A DNA stretch of 64,000 bases from Leptospira chreensis (GTDB taxonomy: Bacteria; Spirochaetota; Leptospiria; Leptospirales; Leptospiraceae), in assembly GCF_016919165.1 (NCBI RefSeq), contig NZ_JAFFPS010000057.1:124001-188000 (forward strand), read 5' to 3'. The position numbers were made by a program, and so were the translations under genes. Shown in pieces: positions 59,291-64,000 of the stretch; the first letter of the stretch is position 1, and each line of letters starts with the position of its first letter. The notes under the pieces are model-generated. The model was given only the letters and a program-made list of their open reading frames with translations. It did no database searches and had not been told where the DNA came from.

Positions 59291-60367
59291 CTAGGGTTCT
59301 AAGTAAAGCAAAATCTTTTTTACCTTAGAAGCGAGGGACGAGGGGAATTCCGTATCCAAAGTGGAAAGAGTGACCCACTTACTTTCTACACCAAATTTCT
59401 TTGTCAGGCCTTCTATCCGGTCCTTTTCTTTCAATCGAGAACGGAGAACAGAAAAAACCATCTTATGATGGGTGATGGTATGTTTGAATTGGCCGATTGG
59501 TTTGGAATCTGGATCCGACAATGTTTCTCTTAAGGACAAAAAGAACGGTGTGGGTTCGTAAGCATCCCCGGGAATTTCTCCGGTAAATCCATAAGGCAAA
59601 TGGAACATCTCCTTTAAAAAACGCATTTTTGGTTCCCGAACGAGGAGGATGGACTCCTTGTAAAAAAGAACCCATATCTCTGCGATCAGTTGGATCTGTT
59701 TTTTGTCCTTTTCTCGAAGAGGGATCTCACTTGTCTTTTGGTGGATCCTCGCAAAACAAGAATCAGTCAAGGGGCATAACAGGCATTTCGGAGATTCCGG
59801 CAAACAAAGGGTGGCCCCTAGTTCCATCATGGCTTGGTTATGATCCCCGGGATGGTCTGTATTTAAAAATCCATCGGCTTTCTTTTGTAAGTCGCTGTCT
59901 GCTTTGGAACCAAGAATGTTTTCCGTATAACCATAATAACGAGAGAGAACTCGTTTGACGTTCCCATCCAAAACAGCCAAAGGTAAGTCATAGGCTATGG
60001 ACAGGATGGCACGTGCAGTATAGTTTCCAATTCCCGGAAGTTGCAAAACCGAATTTAGATCTTTGGGAAAGGATCCATTATAATTTTGTACAATAAAAAT
60101 GGCGGCTTTTCTGATATTGCGAGCCCGACTGTAATACCCAAGTCCTTTCCAATGGGCAAGGACCTCATCTTCTGAGGCAGAGGCTAAGGCTTCGGGCGTG
60201 GGAAATCGTTTGATAAAGGATTCATACAAAGGCAACATCGCATTAACGCGCGTTTGCTGAAGCATCACTTCAGAAATCCAAATTGGATATGCTTGTTTTT
60301 TCTTTCGAAACGGGAGGTCCCTTTTATGAATTTGGTACCAATCGTGTAGTTTTTTTTGCGGGATCAA
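59291..60367 (-). CDS. mutY: A/G-specific adenine glycosylase MutY
   Basis: 358 residues. Removes adenine opposite 8-oxoguanine. Helix-hairpin-helix LPGIGNYTARAI, catalytic Asp in LDGNVKRVLSR, catalytic Glu in SEVMLQQTRV, the 4Fe-4S ligands C-x6-C-x2-C-x5-C (CLPESPKCLLCPLTDSC), and a C-terminal NUDIX-like 8-oxoG recognition domain. TTG start overlapping the upstream 94-residue gene's stop. Confidence 0.95.
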   Translation of the reverse strand: MIPQKKLHDWYQIHKRDLPFRKKKQAYPIWISEVMLQQTRVNAMLPLYESFIKRFPTPEALASASEDEVLAHWKGLGYYSRARNIRKAAIFIVQNYNGSFPKDLNSVLQLPGIGNYTARAILSIAYDLPLAVLDGNVKRVLSRYYGYTENILGSKADSDLQKKADGFLNTDHPGDHNQAMMELGATLCLPESPKCLLCPLTDSCFARIHQKTSEIPLREKDKKQIQLIAEIWVLFYKESILLVREPKMRFLKEMFHLPYGFTGEIPGDAYEPTPFFLSLRETLSDPDSKPIGQFKHTITHHKMVFSVLRSRLKEKDRIEGLTKKFGVESKWVTLSTLDTEFPSSLASKVKKILLYLEP

Positions 60368-60648
60368 GTTTCCGAATCTTGTATGCTGTATCTGAGGTAG
60401 GTATTACAACTCCCCTCTTCTGTGTAGCGGACGAGATCGTAGTCCAAACGTGTGGAACGGAAGAATTTGGAATGAGCCAACCTTTCGCGAATTTCTTGGC
60501 GGATATGGTCACGAGCTTCCTGGCGTTTGTCGTAATAGGCTGGGGAAAGGATTTCACTTTTATAAGACAAACTCCCCTCTCGGTAGATTGCCACTGTGAC
60601 CTGCACCCGGTATTTTCGCTGTAATCCTTGTTTTACTTCAGTATTCAT
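60364..60648 (-). CDS. Small conserved-looking protein upstream of mutY, unknown
   Basis: 94 residues, rich in Arg, Tyr and Glu, with no signal peptide or membrane segment. The sequence looks like a compact alpha/beta fold: a beta-like VQVTVAIYREGSL, then helical EARDHIRQEIRERL. Its stop overlaps the mutY TTG, suggesting translational coupling. Family not recognised. Confidence 0.65.
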   Translation of the reverse strand: MNTEVKQGLQRKYRVQVTVAIYREGSLSYKSEILSPAYYDKRQEARDHIRQEIRERLAHSKFFRSTRLDYDLVRYTEEGSCNTYLRYSIQDSET

Positions 60649-60786
60649 CGTTTAAGAACTCAGGTATTCTTCCTAAATAGATTTTCGGTCTGGGAGAGAG
60701 GGAAATTGAAACCAACGGATTTTTTTCATACTGCTTGCCCAAAAATTCGAATTTAATTTCCTAGATAATGAGAACATAAGATTCAA

Positions 60787-62859
60787 ATGAGCACCAAATA
60801 TAACGAATCGCCATTTTTCTACAAAAGACGTCCTACCCGAGAAGTGATGGTGGGAGGTGTGGGAATTGGAGGAAAAAATCCAATTCGTATCCAATCCATG
60901 ATTACATCTAACACAAGAGATACGGATGCAAGTATACAACAAATTGCTGACTTAGAAAGAGCTGGTTCCGAAATTGTTCGCCTAACAGTTCCCAGTCAAG
61001 CCGATGCAGATAATTTGCCAGAGATTCGAAAAAGAATGAAAGAACTTGGTCTCAAAGTCCCTCTAGTGGCAGACATTCATTTCACTCCGCAAGTGGCACT
61101 AAAATGCGTAGAATGGGTGGAGAAGGTGCGAATCAATCCAGGCAATTTTGCAGACAAAAAGAAATTTGAAATCATAGAATATACAGACAAAGATTATAAC
61201 GAAGAATTAGAAAGAATCGAAGAAGTTTTCACACCCCTTGTTTTACGTTCTAAAGAACTAGGTGTTGCTATGCGGATAGGAACCAATCACGGAAGCCTTT
61301 CTGATCGGATCATGAACCGGTTTGGGGACACTCCCCTCGGTATGGTGGAATCTGCATTGGAATTCATCCGCATTGCCGAAAGAAATTCTTACAAAGATAT
61401 TGTAGTTTCCATGAAGGCTTCTAACCCACAAGTGATGATCCAAGCCTATCGTATGTTAGTTTCCCGGTTTTATGATTTGGGAATGGACTATCCTTTACAT
61501 TTAGGTGTCACTGAGGCCGGGGACGGAAAAGACGGAAGGATTAAATCTGCGATTGGAATTGGAAGTTTACTCGAAGACGGACTTGGGGACACCATCCGTG
61601 TGTCTCTCACAGAAGATGCAATTTATGAAATCCCCGTTGCCAAAGAACTCGTTCGTAAATACAACGAAAGTTTTCTAAAAGAAATCCATACACAATCGAC
61701 AACACAAACTTCGAACGCCGAGGATCAGCTTTCCCTTTCAAAAGACGCATCATCAAAAAACAAGGAAACTATCTATACCGAGTTTCGTGATCCTTTCCAA
61801 TACTCGAGATTCTATTCCAAAGAATTAAATCTAGGGGATACAAAACTCGGAGACAGCTCCCCCGTTCGTATCGAAATTAGTTTTCCTTTTTTTGGATCCG
61901 AATCCGCAGAAGAAGTTTTAAACCTTATCCAAAGAGAAACCAAGTCGGGCCGCATTCCCGAACTCCTCCATTTCAAAATTGATTCCGAGTTGGATTTGAT
62001 TTCTCTCGGAACCATGGCGAGGCGAGGATCTTTTCCTTTGCCAGTTTCCGTGGAACTTTCCAAAGAGTTAACCTATCAATATGATAGTTTGGCAGAAGAC
62101 CTCTACCGCATCCAAAAATGGGTCATTAGCCCTGATATTTTTTTTAAGGAATCAGAAGAATCCTGGGATGATCTTTTGGATTTTGTCACACGTTTTGCCA
62201 AAGACAAACGAACTGTGGAATGGAGTATCGACGCCAAAGACATCCACCTAACAGAAAAAATCGTTAGGGAATCCCAAAAACGAAAGATAGAAAACCTTAT
62301 CTTTTCTGTTAAAAATGGGGATTTACTGACTGTTCGAAAACTAGCTTTTCATTTACGGGAATCAGACTATCCCATCGCCCTTGTCACCCACACAGGTGAC
62401 AAAGAATCACTGCTTTACGAATCTTCCATCCAAGTGGGTGGAAGTCTCCTGGACGGAATCGGAGATCTGGTTCGTTTATCATACGGGGACGGGGAACCCG
62501 AAGAATCGCTCATTCTCAGTTTCGATATTTTGCAAGCCACAAGACTTCGCCTAACAAAGACAGAGTATATATCTTGTCCCTCTTGTGGTCGCACCATGTT
62601 TGATTTACAGTCCACAACTGCCATGATCAAAAAAAGAACGGGGCATCTGAAAGGTGTGAAAATTGCGGTGATGGGTTGTATAGTCAACGGCCCGGGGGAG
62701 ATGGCAGATGCCGATTTTGGGTATGTAGGTGCCGGAATTGGTAAGGTTCATCTCTACAAAGGGAAAGAAATTGTAAAAAAAGGTGTCTCGGAAGGAGAAG
62801 CCGCTGACCAACTCATTGACCTCATTCGTGAAAATGGAATGTGGAGCGATCCCGAATAA
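60787..62859 (+). CDS. ispG: 4-hydroxy-3-methylbut-2-en-1-yl diphosphate synthase IspG, long form
   Basis: 690 residues, far longer than the ~370 of E. coli IspG. It catalyses the reductive ring opening of MEcPP in the MEP isoprenoid pathway. The TIM barrel (residues about 20-290) holds [18 protein letters not shown] and [12 protein letters not shown] roughly 270-residue insertion domain follows, as in plant and Chlamydia enzymes, and then the 4Fe-4S domain with ligands in [11 protein letters not shown] and GCIVNGPGE (CxxC, then C-x6-E). It is divergent from the 94-residue gene across about 138 bp. Confidence 0.95.
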   Translation: MSTKYNESPFFYKRRPTREVMVGGVGIGGKNPIRIQSMITSNTRDTDASIQQIADLERAGSEIVRLTVPSQADADNLPEIRKRMKELGLKVPLVADIHFTPQVALKCVEWVEKVRINPGNFADKKKFEIIEYTDKDYNEELERIEEVFTPLVLRSKELGVAMRIGTNHGSLSDRIMNRFGDTPLGMVESALEFIRIAERNSYKDIVVSMKASNPQVMIQAYRMLVSRFYDLGMDYPLHLGVTEAGDGKDGRIKSAIGIGSLLEDGLGDTIRVSLTEDAIYEIPVAKELVRKYNESFLKEIHTQSTTQTSNAEDQLSLSKDASSKNKETIYTEFRDPFQYSRFYSKELNLGDTKLGDSSPVRIEISFPFFGSESAEEVLNLIQRETKSGRIPELLHFKIDSELDLISLGTMARRGSFPLPVSVELSKELTYQYDSLAEDLYRIQKWVISPDIFFKESEESWDDLLDFVTRFAKDKRTVEWSIDAKDIHLTEKIVRESQKRKIENLIFSVKNGDLLTVRKLAFHLRESDYPIALVTHTGDKESLLYESSIQVGGSLLDGIGDLVRLSYGDGEPEESLILSFDILQATRLRLTKTEYISCPSCGRTMFDLQSTTAMIKKRTGHLKGVKIAVMGCIVNGPGEMADADFGYVGAGIGKVHLYKGKEIVKKGVSEGEAADQLIDLIRENGMWSDPE

Positions 62860-62874
62860 AAAGTAGTTCCCCTC

Positions 62875-62908
62875 CTTCCACGGATGTGAACCATTTCCAC
62901 CGTGGAAG
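62875..62908 (+). promoter_or_regulatory. Hairpin over the start of the DUF2339 gene
   Basis: A 9-bp perfect inverted repeat, CTTCCACGG (62875-62883) with CCGTGGAAG (62900-62908), loop of 16 nt. The right half contains the GTG at 62902 that best fits as start of the next gene. It has no T-run, so it would more likely hinder initiation than end ispG transcription. Confidence 0.4.
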
Positions 62909-64000
62909 AAAAAGAAACGAAAGAAATCCTGACAAGGATTCAGTCTATGGAGAGAGAACTTTCTTTATTAAAAGAAAGAGTTCTCTCTCTCACAAGTCCC
63001 CAAACTCCGAAACAGTCCACCCCGCCTGTTTCCAAACCGGTTGCCGTAGAATACCACCAAACAGAAGTTCCATTAAACGATGGACCCAACTGGTTCGTCC
63101 AATGGATCGGCGAAAATCTGTTTGTAAAGCTCGGAGTGCTCTCACTTCTACTTGCATCCATTTGGTTTTTCTATTTAGCCATTGAAGAGTATTGGATCAA
63201 TGAATCAGTCCGTATTTGGATCGGCCTTGTTTTAGCCATTCCCATCCTTATCTATGGATATAGGGTTCGAAAATCAAGACCCTATCTTTCCCCAAGCTTT
63301 ATGGGACTCGGGATTGCCGTCCTCTTCTCTGCTTATTACTCTGGGTATTTGTGGTATGATTTGTACTCTACAGAAACCTGTTTTGTGGGTCTACTCATCC
63401 TCAGTTTGACAGCGGTGGCCATTGCCCATGCACAAAAAAGTGAAGTGTTATTTGGATTTGCCTCTCTAGGTGCTTTTCTTGTCCCACTCCTTCTTTCCAC
63501 AGGTCAAAACTCCTACCCATTTTTATTCACATATTTACTCTTATGGAATGTTCTATTCTTTTGGGTGAGAAAGGATACGGGTTGGAAAGTCATCCCCCTT
63601 CTCCTCCTTGCGGCAAACCACCTTATCTTTGTTGGTTGGGCCAATGATAACTTGGTAGATGCCAAACCTTTTTTTCCGATCAGTTTCCAATTGGGTGTTT
63701 TTGTTTTATTTTTACTAAGAGAGTTTAAAACATTAGAAACTACAAAATCCAAGGAACCGATTCTAACACTCATTACCATTGGTTCTACCTTAGCACTCGG
63801 ATTCATCCAATCCTTTTGGGCTTTCTCGGTATTCTATCCAATCGCCAAACCATTTTTACTCACTCTCCTACTCATTCTATTTTATGGATTGTATGAACGC
63901 TCCCTCAGACGAACAGAGCTTAGTTTAGAGAAGAAAAAACTCTATGATCTGATTGGACTTTTTGGCCTCCCTTTCATTGTCAGTTTGATTGTGATCGGAA
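62902..64000 (+). CDS. DUF2339-type multi-pass membrane protein (partial, runs off window)
   Basis: At least 366 codons from GTG 62902; the next in-frame ATG is 62947, and an in-frame TGA lies at 62887. An N-terminal coiled-coil stretch (ERELSLLKERV) and a Pro/Thr-rich linker precede NWFVQWIGENLFVKLGVLSLLLA. About ten hydrophobic helices follow, with AIPILIYGYR and FGFASLGAFLVPLLLSTG. This layout fits the DUF2339 family of large membrane proteins. Function unknown. The 3' end is outside the window. Confidence 0.8.
   Translation, partial: MEEKETKEILTRIQSMERELSLLKERVLSLTSPQTPKQSTPPVSKPVAVEYHQTEVPLNDGPNWFVQWIGENLFVKLGVLSLLLASIWFFYLAIEEYWINESVRIWIGLVLAIPILIYGYRVRKSRPYLSPSFMGLGIAVLFSAYYSGYLWYDLYSTETCFVGLLILSLTAVAIAHAQKSEVLFGFASLGAFLVPLLLSTGQNSYPFLFTYLLLWNVLFFWVRKDTGWKVIPLLLLAANHLIFVGWANDNLVDAKPFFPISFQLGVFVLFLLREFKTLETTKSKEPILTLITIGSTLALGFIQSFWAFSVFYPIAKPFLLTLLLILFYGLYERSLRRTELSLEKKKLYDLIGLFGLPFIVSLIVIG

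Noticed and set aside
1..64000. CRISPR arrays, tRNA or rRNA genes
   Set aside because: No regularly spaced direct repeats and no cloverleaf or rRNA-like sequence were noticed; a covariance-model scan was not possible here.

Overview
The window looks like chromosomal DNA of a Leptospira species. The predicted citramalate synthase (54296-55831) reads very close to the characterised L. interrogans CimA. LexA, a bactofilin, FlgM-like and FliG-like proteins, the CzcABC-type efflux set and a compact nuo operon all fit a spirochaete with moderate-to-low GC. A saprophyte-clade species is my inference, because CimA is recognisably diverged from the L. interrogans protein. No tRNA, rRNA, CRISPR array, transposase, integrase or phage gene was seen.

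Region 1 (1-25539) is a giant near-perfect inverted duplication. Base x on the left pairs with base 25540-x on the right. The left arm is 1-12544, the hinge is 12545-12995 (451 bp), and the right arm is 12996-25539. The left arm runs off the window start inside ctp, so its true length is unknown. Each arm carries ctp (partial on the left), tsaD, pssA, a STAS protein, a metallo-beta-lactamase-fold hydrolase, glpK, a membrane protein, a FliG-like protein, a small protein, a degenerate iron-ADH-family protein, a FlgM-like protein, rsmI, a Cys-rich putative lipoprotein, a single-pass protein, and the 3' part of nadE. I found only 15 differences: one nonsense change in nadE (12314 versus 13226) and a tract of 14 transversions (5401-5494 versus 20046-20139). 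The fold-back point is a 24-bp inverted repeat inside nadE, and neither nadE copy is complete. This is either a recent inverted duplication or a fold-back misassembly. The split of nadE makes the second at least as likely.

Region 2 (24921-37047) continues from the right arm with ctp, a small lipoprotein and lexA. A heavy-metal RND efflux operon (czcA-ppa-czcC-czcB order of transcription, minus strand) has an inorganic pyrophosphatase embedded in it. A bactofilin, recJ and mtnD follow.

Region 3 (37140-48698) is a minus-strand NADH:quinone oxidoreductase operon, nuoA-B-C-D-E-F-H-J-K-L-M-N. nuoG and nuoI are not in it.

Region 4 (48699-64000) holds a frameshifted GAF/PP2C-like/TPR signalling gene, then rarA, a small Cys protein, a VTT/DedA protein, pth, cimA and an Smr protein. 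A response regulator and a histidine kinase with Leu in place of the phospho-acceptor His follow, then mutY, a small protein, long-form ispG and the start of a DUF2339-type membrane protein. Many of these genes overlap by 1-4 bases, implying tightly coupled operons. Apart from the inverted duplication, the window is mostly housekeeping sequence.
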